NCBI GenBank assembly: GCA_016165875.1
Contig: JABBOT010000002.1
Coordinates: forward strand, 25,434,265-25,498,264
Direction: 5' to 3'
Length of the DNA stretch: 64,000 nucleotides
Source: Acanthopleura granulata
Lineage: Eukaryota > Mollusca > Polyplacophora > Chitonida > Chitonidae
Part shown: piece by piece, positions 63,001-64,000 of the stretch
How positions within the stretch are numbered: position 1 is the first letter of the stretch
Layout: the number at the start of each line of letters is the position of its first letter
Program-made: the position numbers and the translations under genes
Notes under the pieces: generated by a model
Told to the model about the DNA's origin: nothing
The model's input: the letters and a program-made list of their open reading frames with translations, nothing else
Databases searched by the model: none

Positions 63001-63539
63001 ATCATTGTGAGGGTCTATAGGTAATGATTGTCCCCTATAAAACCTTATTAATATTTCTTTTACAAAGCTAAAAATGTAAAATTCACCCATTTCATGGCTA
63101 GTATTATTCACTAGTAATCCTATATACCATAATCCATATAAAGAAAATTCATAAAATGTTCTTAAATATTTTTGCAATTAAGAAAGTGAAATACATTCTT
63201 AGGTTTTATGTAAGGATTAATATACATTAAAGTGTGTTAAGTGTTGTATGTGAAGGATTAGGATGCCAAAAGCATGGTTTTGAACCCCCTTTGCCCACTT
63301 CTTACAGACTTTCCAGTAGTGGCGATTTAGACCTTGAGTTAGCCCCAGGTAAATGTGGTCGCATGAGGATTTGTCTGTGGTGATTTGGTGGGGCTGATGG
63401 ATTCTTTGTATTATGTTGTTTGCTGAAGAATTCTTTTAACTAAATATGGAGTGGTATATTTGTTCATGGACTGGGCAGCTATCAATATTGTTTGTCCTTA
63501 CTTTTATTAGACATGCTCATCACCGGGATATCTCTCAGA
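21000..63539 (+). CDS. Myo15: Unconventional myosin XV gene, 47 exons visible, partial at both ends
   Basis: Actin-based motor of class XV. In vertebrates MYO15A carries whirlin and other tip-complex proteins to stereocilia tips; fly Sisyphus acts in filopodia. Seen here: 47 exons with GT/AG borders and unbroken phase, 6960 nt (2320 codons). Domain order is motor, three IQ, MyTH4, FERM F1-like part, long disordered Pro/Gln-rich linker, FERM F2/F3-like part, SH3 and the start of a second MyTH4. Motor motifs: P-loop GESGAGKT, switch [10 protein letters not shown], switch II DIFGFE, DAIAK with Glu at the TEDS position, so a constitutively acidic site is expected. The SH3 between two MyTH4/FERM modules separates class XV from VII and X by order and linker. 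The start is unresolved: exon 1 opens in phase 0 without Met, and an in-frame ATG in good context lies at 25550. The last MyTH4, second FERM and stop fall outside the window. Class assignment is firm; orthology to MYO15A follows from matching domain order and linker motifs. Confidence 0.95.
22500..22573 (+). mobile_element. Diverged SINE tail (tentative)
   Basis: ACTGGTGAAAACTTCTTGAA, TATGGTGTCAAACAACAATAA resembles the 3' end of the SINEs in this window. Weak. Confidence 0.35.
23532..23766 (-). mobile_element. 5'-truncated SINE with target-site duplication
   Basis: Element on the minus strand, 23752 to 23546: B box GAGTTCAAGTCC, GGCTTTCTCTCC, AACCTGCGGATGG, GGGCTCTGCCCAGTTTCCTC and (AAAT)n tail. 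A box missing. Flanking copies of AGTRTGACAAAATA at 23532-23545 and 23753-23766 match at 13 of 14. Confidence 0.88.
25231..25340 (+). mobile_element. Diverged SINE 3' part
   Basis: AGTTCATCAATAACTTGACA, GGTTTACACCAGGTACTCTG, GGTTTCCTTCAC and AAATAAATAA tail, parallel to 14145-14270. Confidence 0.55.
25361..25414. repeat. 18-bp tandem repeat, three units
   Basis: Units at 25361, 25379 and 25397 beginning GATAAGTCAGA. Confidence 0.85.
25543..25620 (+). CDS. Myo15: Myosin XV exon 2 (start of motor, possible initiator Met)
   Basis: Acceptor TTGGTTTCAG, donor CTCAG|GTGAGT. Residues 26-52. Contains GVEDMINL, the conserved entry to class VII/XV motor domains. An in-frame ATG at 25550-25552 with G at -3 and G at +4 could start a short isoform. 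Confidence 0.85.
26360..26423 (+). CDS. Myo15: Myosin XV exon 3 (motor)
   Basis: Acceptor TCTTTTTAG, donor TAT|GTAAGT, phase 2 to 0. Residues 52-73 give [12 protein letters not shown] then RYDRELIY, the standard motor N-terminal segment ahead of [13 protein letters not shown]. Confidence 0.95.
26836..26945 (+). CDS. Myo15: Myosin XV exon 4 (motor)
   Basis: Acceptor GTTGCAG, donor CCACC|GTAAGT, phase 0 to 2. Residues 74-110: [14 protein letters not shown] then [20 protein letters not shown], highly typical of myosin motors. Confidence 0.97.
26946..28728 (+). other. Intron 4, nothing further seen
   Basis: 1.8 kb of A+T-rich intron; short open frames without recognisable content. Confidence 0.7.
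28729..28803 (+). CDS. Myo15: Myosin XV exon 5 (motor)
   Basis: Acceptor CTTTTTCAG, donor ATCAG|GTGAGT, phase 2 to 2. Residues 110-135: [13 protein letters not shown] and NQVIVIS, leading into the P-loop. Confidence 0.97.
29100..29300 (+). CDS. Myo15: Myosin XV exon 6 (P-loop and switch I)
   Basis: Acceptor GTATTTCAG, donor AAAAA|GTAAGT, phase 2 to 2. Residues 135-202. P-loop GESGAGKT is encoded at 29101-29124 and switch [10 protein letters not shown] at 29251-29277, with [10 protein letters not shown] between them. All nucleotide-contacting residues of these loops are intact. Confidence 0.98.
29565..29628 (+). CDS. Myo15: Myosin XV exon 7 (motor)
   Basis: Acceptor CTTTGTAG, donor ACAG|GTAAGA, phase 2 to 0. 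Residues 202-223 contain the conserved YLLEKSRIV segment. Confidence 0.97.
29825..29882. repeat. 29-bp tandem duplication in intron 7
   Basis: Two units TTTAAAAGCTCTCCAAGA... starting at 29825 and 29854. Confidence 0.8.
30149..30262 (+). CDS. Myo15: Myosin XV exon 8 (motor)
   Basis: Acceptor GTATTTCAG, donor AATCAG|GTGAGA, phase 0 to 0. Residues 224-261 contain [12 protein letters not shown] and YFYLNQ, standard upper-50K motor sequence. Confidence 0.97.
30893..31054 (+). CDS. Myo15: Myosin XV exon 9 (motor)
   Basis: Acceptor TTGTTTCAG, donor CAACAT|GTAAGT, phase 0 to 0. Residues 262-315 contain [12 protein letters not shown] and [11 protein letters not shown], conserved in class XV motors. 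The run of G after the acceptor leaves the AG unambiguous. Confidence 0.97.
31280..31393 (+). CDS. Myo15: Myosin XV exon 10 (motor)
   Basis: Acceptor ATTTGCAG, donor GTCACG|GTAAAC, phase 0 to 0. Residues 316-353: an acidic loop followed by [19 protein letters not shown], the helix pair before the TEDS loop. Confidence 0.95.
31394..33667 (+). other. Intron 10, nothing further seen
   Basis: 2.3 kb intron in the motor region. A stretch near 31530-31570 (GACCTCTCACAGCGGGAGGC) may be a SINE remnant. No other structure noticed. Confidence 0.65.
33668..33726 (+). CDS. Myo15: Myosin XV exon 11 (TEDS loop)
   Basis: Acceptor TTTGTTGACAG, donor AGCAG|GTATGG, phase 0 to 2. Residues 354-373. Counting 16 residues back from DAIAK puts Glu (codon 33680-33682) at the TEDS site, as in MYO15A, so actin binding should not need phosphorylation there. 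Confidence 0.95.
33956..34085 (+). CDS. Myo15: Myosin XV exon 12 (DAIAK, switch II)
   Basis: Acceptor GGTTACAG, donor TTTGAG|GTATGT, phase 2 to 0. Residues 373-416: [20 protein letters not shown] and, at 34068-34085, switch II DIFGFE. Confidence 0.98.
34271..34498 (+). CDS. Myo15: Myosin XV exon 13 (relay helix)
   Basis: Acceptor TGTTGCAG, donor CCTAAG|GTATGA, phase 0 to 0. Residues 417-492: [20 protein letters not shown] relay sequence, then IDWQSINF and [10 protein letters not shown]. Confidence 0.98.
34934..35059 (+). CDS. Myo15: Myosin XV exon 14 (lower 50K)
   Basis: Acceptor TTCACAG, donor TATGAT|GTGAGT, phase 0 to 0. Residues 493-534: [17 protein letters not shown] and [13 protein letters not shown], the actin-binding lower domain. 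Confidence 0.97.
35409..35486 (+). CDS. Myo15: Myosin XV exon 15 (motor)
   Basis: Acceptor ATTCATAG, donor AATAAG|GTGGGT, phase 0 to 0. Residues 535-560: [20 protein letters not shown], the typical segment after HYAGRV. Confidence 0.96.
35739..35893 (+). CDS. Myo15: Myosin XV exon 16 (loop 2 region)
   Basis: Acceptor TTTTTACAG, donor TCCAA|GTAAGA, phase 0 to 2. Residues 561-612. Short basic loop 2 ([10 protein letters not shown]), then [17 protein letters not shown]. Confidence 0.95.
36262..36432 (+). CDS. Myo15: Myosin XV exon 17 (SH1/SH2 helices, start of converter)
   Basis: Acceptor TTGCACCCAG, donor GACAG|GTCAGT, phase 2 to 2. Residues 612-669: [30 protein letters not shown] and [14 protein letters not shown]. 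Confidence 0.98.
38161..38845. repeat. 60-bp minisatellite, about 11.4 units
   Basis: Units start at 38221, 38281 and every 60 bases to 38821, with a diverged unit from 38161. Core: ATTCCAATGCCCTCAACCCA, preceded by CTGTTCCCTACATGTACATC. Copies alternate ACATGTACATC and AAATGTACATC. Units are nearly identical. All three forward frames are open for over 200 codons because the unit lacks stops. Confidence 0.98.
38944..38962. repeat. CA microsatellite
   Basis: About nine AC dinucleotides just after the 60-bp array. Confidence 0.9.
39836..40112 (+). mobile_element. SINE copy, diverged head
   Basis: GATCCGTGGTGCCATGCTG may be a damaged head; then GCAGCGCAATGAC, B box GAGTTCAAGTCC, GGCTTCCTCTCCGGC, AACCTGCGGATGGTTGGG, CTCTGCCCGGTTTCCTCC, AATATTCTTGAGT and AACACCAATCAAATAAATAA. 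A short deletion in the CTGGCCGCC...GTGAAATA part. Confidence 0.85.
42359..42482 (+). CDS. Myo15: Myosin XV exon 18 (converter)
   Basis: Acceptor GTTTATAG, donor ACAAAG|GTAGGA, phase 2 to 0. Residues 669-710: [11 protein letters not shown] to YQLGLTK. It follows a 5.9-kb intron, the largest inside the clear motor exons. Confidence 0.96.
43121..43296 (+). CDS. Myo15: Myosin XV exon 19 (end of motor, IQ1, part of IQ2)
   Basis: Acceptor ATTGTTCAG, donor GCCAA|GTAAGC, phase 0 to 2. Residues 711-769: [14 protein letters not shown], then IQ1 ([18 protein letters not shown]) and most of IQ2 ([14 protein letters not shown]), which bind calmodulin-type light chains. Its last 40 or so bases and its splice donor are repeated in tandem downstream. 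Confidence 0.97.
43259..44020 (+). repeat. 76-bp array that copies the end of exon 19 and its splice donor
   Basis: Splice-donor-equivalent G at 43297 (real), 43373, 43449, 43525, 43601, 43717, 43793, 43869, 43945 and 44012. Most steps are 76 bp; one unit carries 40 extra bases and the last step is 67. Each unit has the IQ2-coding piece (ATCCGGGCACCCACCAGAAT form), GCCAAG(T/C)AAGCAACAATAC and the first intron bases. Five units keep GT at the donor, five have GC. The insert at about 43652-43707 also occurs at 44183-44237. Confidence 0.95.
44415..44500 (+). mobile_element. Diverged SINE tail
   Basis: AATGAAATATGCTTTGCTAT, TTAAACACCAATCAGTGAAA-TAAAT resembles the SINE 3' end. Weak but ordered. 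Confidence 0.45.
44995..45150. repeat. 78-bp tandem duplication
   Basis: Two units (44995-45072, 45073-45150) starting CTGGGCAA and containing TTGTCAGGTAGRATAATTTG. The unit is divisible by three, so a 73-codon frame spans it; no sign of coding. Confidence 0.9.
45872..45956 (+). CDS. Myo15: Myosin XV exon 20 (IQ2 end, IQ3)
   Basis: Acceptor CACCCCCACAG, donor AGAAAG|GTACTG, phase 2 to 0. Residues 769-797: [19 protein letters not shown] and LQRRRYRK, a degenerate third IQ motif. Confidence 0.93.
45957..46994 (+). other. Intron 20
   Basis: Contains a C13 run at 46202-46214 and a short CA repeat near 45993. No exon seen. Confidence 0.7.
46995..47081 (+). CDS. Myo15: Myosin XV exon 21 (basic linker)
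   Basis: Acceptor GTCATTTCAG, donor CCCCAG|GTAAGC, phase 0 to 0. Residues 798-826, highly charged ([18 protein letters not shown]), probably a short helix after the lever arm. Confidence 0.85.
47643..47723 (+). CDS. Myo15: Myosin XV exon 22 (linker)
   Basis: Acceptor GGGTATAG, donor CTAAG|GTGAGG, phase 0 to 0. Residues 827-853 ([19 protein letters not shown] and a WRPRPK end). No domain recognised; supported by splice sites and phase. It could be an alternative exon, as removing its 81 nt keeps frame. Confidence 0.75.
48358..48436 (+). CDS. Myo15: Myosin XV exon 23 (linker to MyTH4)
   Basis: Acceptor ATAGCAG, donor GGATG|GTACGT, phase 0 to 1. Residues 854-880: [17 protein letters not shown], like the VPAELAGLL stretch before the first MyTH4 of MYO15A. 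Two acceptors three bases apart are possible. Confidence 0.88.
48761..48894 (+). CDS. Myo15: Myosin XV exon 24 (MyTH4-1 start)
   Basis: Acceptor GTTTTTTAG, donor TTCAAG|GTTAGC, phase 1 to 0. Residues 880-924: [19 protein letters not shown], the opening of the MyTH4 domain. Confidence 0.93.
49469..49567 (+). CDS. Myo15: Myosin XV exon 25 (MyTH4-1)
   Basis: Acceptor GTCCTCTAG, donor AAACTG|GTATGT, phase 0 to 0. Residues 925-957: [20 protein letters not shown], matching the class XV MyTH4 core. Confidence 0.95.
49865..49939 (+). CDS. Myo15: Myosin XV exon 26 (MyTH4-1)
   Basis: Acceptor CTTTCCAG, donor CAACAG|GTATTT, phase 0 to 0. Residues 958-982: [19 protein letters not shown], conserved MyTH4 helix. 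Confidence 0.96.
50310..50470 (+). CDS. Myo15: Myosin XV exon 27 (MyTH4-1)
   Basis: Acceptor ATCCCTCAG, donor CTCAA|GTACGT, phase 0 to 2. Residues 983-1036: [16 protein letters not shown] and [18 protein letters not shown], hallmark MyTH4 motifs (LRDEI, RGW). Confidence 0.97.
50489..50640. repeat. Degenerate repeat of about 34 bp in intron 27
   Basis: Four or five loose copies of AARTGAATCAGTATGTNNTA. Old and irregular. Confidence 0.55.
50850..51019 (+). CDS. Myo15: Myosin XV exon 28 (MyTH4-1 end, start of FERM F1-like part)
   Basis: Acceptor CTTTGCAG, donor AGATG|GTGAGC, phase 2 to 1. Residues 1036-1093: [37 protein letters not shown]. These match the end of MyTH4 and the first beta strand of a FERM F1 lobe. 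Confidence 0.96.
51281..51353 (+). CDS. Myo15: Myosin XV exon 29 (FERM F1-like)
   Basis: Acceptor CTTCTTCAG, donor AGCG|GTAAGT, phase 1 to 2. Residues 1093-1117: [19 protein letters not shown], the ubiquitin-like F1 helix seen after MyTH4 in MYO15A. Confidence 0.94.
51676..51882 (+). CDS. Myo15: Myosin XV exon 30 (FERM F1-like)
   Basis: Acceptor TTTCTGCAG, donor CACAC|GTAAGA, phase 2 to 2. Residues 1117-1186: [35 protein letters not shown] and SFFLV, closely parallel to human GHDYVLDLVSDLE. Confidence 0.95.
52092..52734 (+). CDS. Myo15: Myosin XV exon 31 (disordered linker with KLNxRY repeats)
   Basis: Acceptor TACCTTCAG, donor ACACAG|GTGATA, phase 2 to 0. Residues 1186-1400. Polar, low-complexity sequence with three copies of a KLNxRY motif (codons from 52267, 52381 and 52465) and a weaker SRMNQR copy ahead of them. 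The 3' part ([14 protein letters not shown], then NKIKGGGKG) matches the linker of MYO15A, which keeps a YRMKGGG element. Probably a binding region for partners. Confidence 0.93.
53041..53158 (+). CDS. Myo15: Myosin XV exon 32 (disordered linker)
   Basis: Acceptor TTTCCTTCAG, donor ATCCAG|GTGTGC (second base context weak), phase 0 to 1. Residues 1401-1440, rich in Pro, Thr and Val, no domain. Confidence 0.78.
53392..53489 (+). CDS. Myo15: Myosin XV exon 33 (disordered linker)
   Basis: Acceptor TTGATCCAG, donor CAAATT|GTAGGT, phase 1 to 0. Residues 1440-1472: [19 protein letters not shown], the start of the Gln-rich stretch continued in exon 34. Confidence 0.8.
53819..54865 (+). CDS. Myo15: Myosin XV exon 34 (Gln/Ala tract and polyproline region)
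   Basis: Acceptor TGCTTTTCAG, donor GCTAAG|GTACAT, phase 0 to 0. The largest exon, 349 codons (residues 1473-1821). The first 70 or so residues are Gln/Ala-rich and may be helical. Then come four polyproline tracts (Pro6, Pro6, Pro6 and Pro9-type), candidate ligands for SH3, EVH1 or profilin. Between them are acidic and basic patches and a GKVRWPPP element. GC content is clearly above the flanking introns. Confidence 0.95.
55120..55492 (+). CDS. Myo15: Myosin XV exon 35 (linker, proline-rich)
   Basis: Acceptor TCATATTAG, donor ACTC|GTAAGT, phase 0 to 1. Residues 1822-1946. A helical start ([15 protein letters not shown]), an acidic EDEEEEK patch, then Pro-rich sequence with another polyproline run. 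Confidence 0.92.
56014..56159 (+). CDS. Myo15: Myosin XV exon 36 (lead into FERM F2-like part)
   Basis: Acceptor TTGTCCCTAG, donor AAAGAG|GTACAG, phase 1 to 0. Residues 1946-1994: [13 protein letters not shown] and [10 protein letters not shown], matching the W+LYVRKEVFYP segment of MYO15A. Confidence 0.93.
56554..56689 (+). CDS. Myo15: Myosin XV exon 37 (FERM F2-like)
   Basis: Acceptor TTATCCACAG, donor GTTAG|GTAAGA, phase 0 to 1. Residues 1995-2040: [20 protein letters not shown] and [16 protein letters not shown], an acyl-CoA-binding-like F2 helix set. Confidence 0.94.
57005..57126 (+). CDS. Myo15: Myosin XV exon 38 (FERM F2/F3-like)
   Basis: Acceptor TTACTTTCAG, donor GTGGCT|GTAAGT, phase 1 to 0. 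Residues 2040-2080: [20 protein letters not shown], like the F2 end and F3 start in MyTH4-FERM myosins. Confidence 0.94.
57127..58035 (+). other. Intron 38 with T-rich degenerate repeat
   Basis: From about 57819 to 57995 the phrase TTGTTCATGAACTGCTG with T-rich spacers recurs five or so times at irregular 26-57 bp steps. No exon seen. Confidence 0.5.
58036..58151 (+). CDS. Myo15: Myosin XV exon 39 (FERM F3-like)
   Basis: Acceptor TGTCCCACAG, donor ATCAA|GTTAGT, phase 0 to 2. Residues 2081-2119: [18 protein letters not shown], the PH/PTB-like F3 strand pair. Confidence 0.95.
58886..58976 (+). CDS. Myo15: Myosin XV exon 40 (FERM F3-like)
   Basis: Acceptor TTATTTCAG, donor AACAGG|GTAAGG, phase 2 to 0. 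Residues 2119-2149: [19 protein letters not shown] and IVFFTNR. Confidence 0.94.
58977..59972 (+). other. Intron 40, with a possible cassette exon
   Basis: Mostly A+T-rich; a GC-richer open stretch at 59803-59916 is discussed as a finding. Confidence 0.6.
59973..60023 (+). CDS. Myo15: Myosin XV exon 41 (FERM F3 C-terminal helix)
   Basis: Acceptor TCATTTCCAG, donor GAAAAG|GTGAGA, phase 0 to 0. Residues 2150-2166: [17 protein letters not shown], equivalent to human HQVKTLVDDFILEL. Confidence 0.93.
60399..60513 (+). CDS. Myo15: Myosin XV exon 42 (SH3, first half)
   Basis: Acceptor TACTTGCAG, donor GAATG|GTCAGT, phase 0 to 1. Residues 2167-2205: [20 protein letters not shown] and GAIITLRD. The usual ALYDY is degenerate (AIKDY), as in MYO15A, so canonical PxxP binding may be weak. 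Confidence 0.95.
60514..61484 (+). other. Intron 42
   Basis: Poly-T near 60589, and a 38-bp tandem repeat at 61337-61450. No exon seen. Confidence 0.65.
61337..61450. repeat. 38-bp tandem repeat, three units
   Basis: Units at 61337, 61375 and 61413, each AAGRTATTACAGTTGAAGTT then GCMCACATCTKTTG; a partial follows at 61451. It lies 35 bp upstream of the exon 43 acceptor. Confidence 0.9.
61485..61594 (+). CDS. Myo15: Myosin XV exon 43 (SH3, second half)
   Basis: Acceptor TCTGTGTTTAG, donor TTTCAG|GTAAGA, phase 1 to 0. Residues 2205-2241: [20 protein letters not shown], the SH3 Trp strand and the MFPAEYV end. Confidence 0.96.
62192..62230 (+). CDS. Myo15: Myosin XV exon 44 (short linker)
   Basis: Acceptor TTCATTCCAG, donor AGCAGG|GTAAGC, phase 0 to 0. 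Only 13 codons (residues 2242-2254, [13 protein letters not shown]). Accepted on strong splice sites and phase. Confidence 0.75.
62430..62557 (+). CDS. Myo15: Myosin XV exon 45 (start of MyTH4-2)
   Basis: Acceptor GTGTTTCAG, donor AATAA|GTAAGA, phase 0 to 2. Residues 2255-2297 include [14 protein letters not shown], equivalent to YTMLEFAQKYFRDP at the start of the second MyTH4 of MYO15A. Confidence 0.95.
62558..63307 (+). other. Intron 45, nothing further seen
   Basis: A+T-rich; no exon or repeat noticed. Confidence 0.6.
63308..63348 (+). CDS. Myo15: Myosin XV exon 46 (MyTH4-2 loop, provisional)
   Basis: Acceptor TTCTTACAG, donor CCCCAG|GTAAAT, phase 2 to 1. Residues 2297-2311 ([14 protein letters not shown]). 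Short and polar; supported by phase and splice sites and by falling where MYO15A has a variable loop. Confidence 0.62.
63511..63539 (+). CDS. Myo15: Myosin XV exon 47 (MyTH4-2, provisional)
   Basis: Acceptor CTTTTATTAG, donor CTCAGA|GTAAGT, phase 1 to 0. Residues 2311-2320 ([10 protein letters not shown]), resembling the LEDMLCFTKTPL stretch of MYO15A. Only 29 nt; the rest of the domain lies beyond the window. Confidence 0.6.
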
Positions 63540-64000
63540 GTAAGTTTATAAATCTGCGCTACCCATTGTGTCAGTGCTGAAGCCAGGGGTCTGACTAATA
63601 CTTCACTGACACAAAAGTGCTAAGGAAACAGTGTTTACAGAAAAACAATAAAAAATCAAGCAGCTTAAAACTTTGGATTCACAGTGTGTTCCAGTATTCT
63701 GAATCTTTAATTCTGAGCAGAGGAGGTAATACCTGAGAGACCTCTGCTCACTTGTACCTGTCTTGCTCAGTCATTTCATGTGTTAGTGAAGTTGGTTTTG
63801 ATCCCCTCAGCAGTGCTGGCCCTAGTCCCCACCCTCCTCATTCCTTGGCACACCCAGCCATTAAATGGTCATAGCGCAGCTTCACAATCCACTGCCTCTT
63901 ATGCTCAACTTTATTCCAGCTTTCTATGTTCCATACAGTCTGCTAGGAATCTGATTGTGTGTAGACTGCTATGCTGTCAACAGTCTGGTCTACATGCACT
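63540..64000 (+). other. Intron after exon 47, continues beyond window
   Basis: No further exon with good borders. The next MyTH4-2 exon is expected downstream. Confidence 0.55.

Noticed and set aside
63757..63880. Open stretch after TTGCTCAG near the window end
   Set aside because: No usable donor and no MyTH4-like sequence.

Overview
This is a stretch of animal nuclear genome, A+T-rich and intron-rich. It holds one recognisable gene on the + strand, an unconventional myosin of class XV (orthologue of vertebrate MYO15A, related to fly Sisyphus). The host is probably a lophotrochozoan and most likely a mollusc. I infer this from the exon sequence, from several tRNA-derived SINE copies ending in an (ATTT)n/(AAAT)n tail, and from abundant TACATGTA-like words; none of these is decisive for species.

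Layout. Bases 1-20999 contain no coding sequence I can support. They hold repeats: a 43-bp minisatellite (1175-1707), a 21-bp minisatellite (9502-9627), SINEs, a dispersed repeat of about 450 bp present twice (6551-7002 and 19532-20001), and an exact 173-bp duplication. From 21000 to 63539 I can chain 47 exons with canonical GT/AG introns and continuous phase. Together they give 6960 nt, or 2320 codons. No start codon is fixed and no stop is reached: the 5' end is either upstream of 21 kb or at an internal Met in exon 2, and the 3' end lies beyond base 64000.

Protein order (residues counted from the first codon of exon 1): short N-terminal lead (1-43); myosin motor (about 44-715) with P-loop, switch I, switch II and an acidic TEDS-site residue; three IQ motifs (about 725-797); basic linker; first MyTH4 domain (about 890-1083) running into a FERM F1-like segment (to about 1180); a long disordered region with repeated KLNxRY motifs, a Gln/Ala-rich tract and four polyproline tracts (about 1190-1950); a FERM F2/F3-like segment (about 1975-2166); an SH3 domain (about 2167-2230); and the beginning of the second MyTH4 domain (from about 2280). 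The second FERM domain must lie downstream. This is the known architecture of myosin XV, a filopodia/stereocilia-tip motor.

The most unusual features are inside introns. The 3' end of the IQ-coding exon 19, including its 5' splice site, has been amplified into a 76-bp tandem array of about ten units. A 60-bp array in the largest intron is open in all three forward frames. Two phase-0/0 stretches, one between the FERM exons and one between SH3 and MyTH4, look like possible cassette exons.
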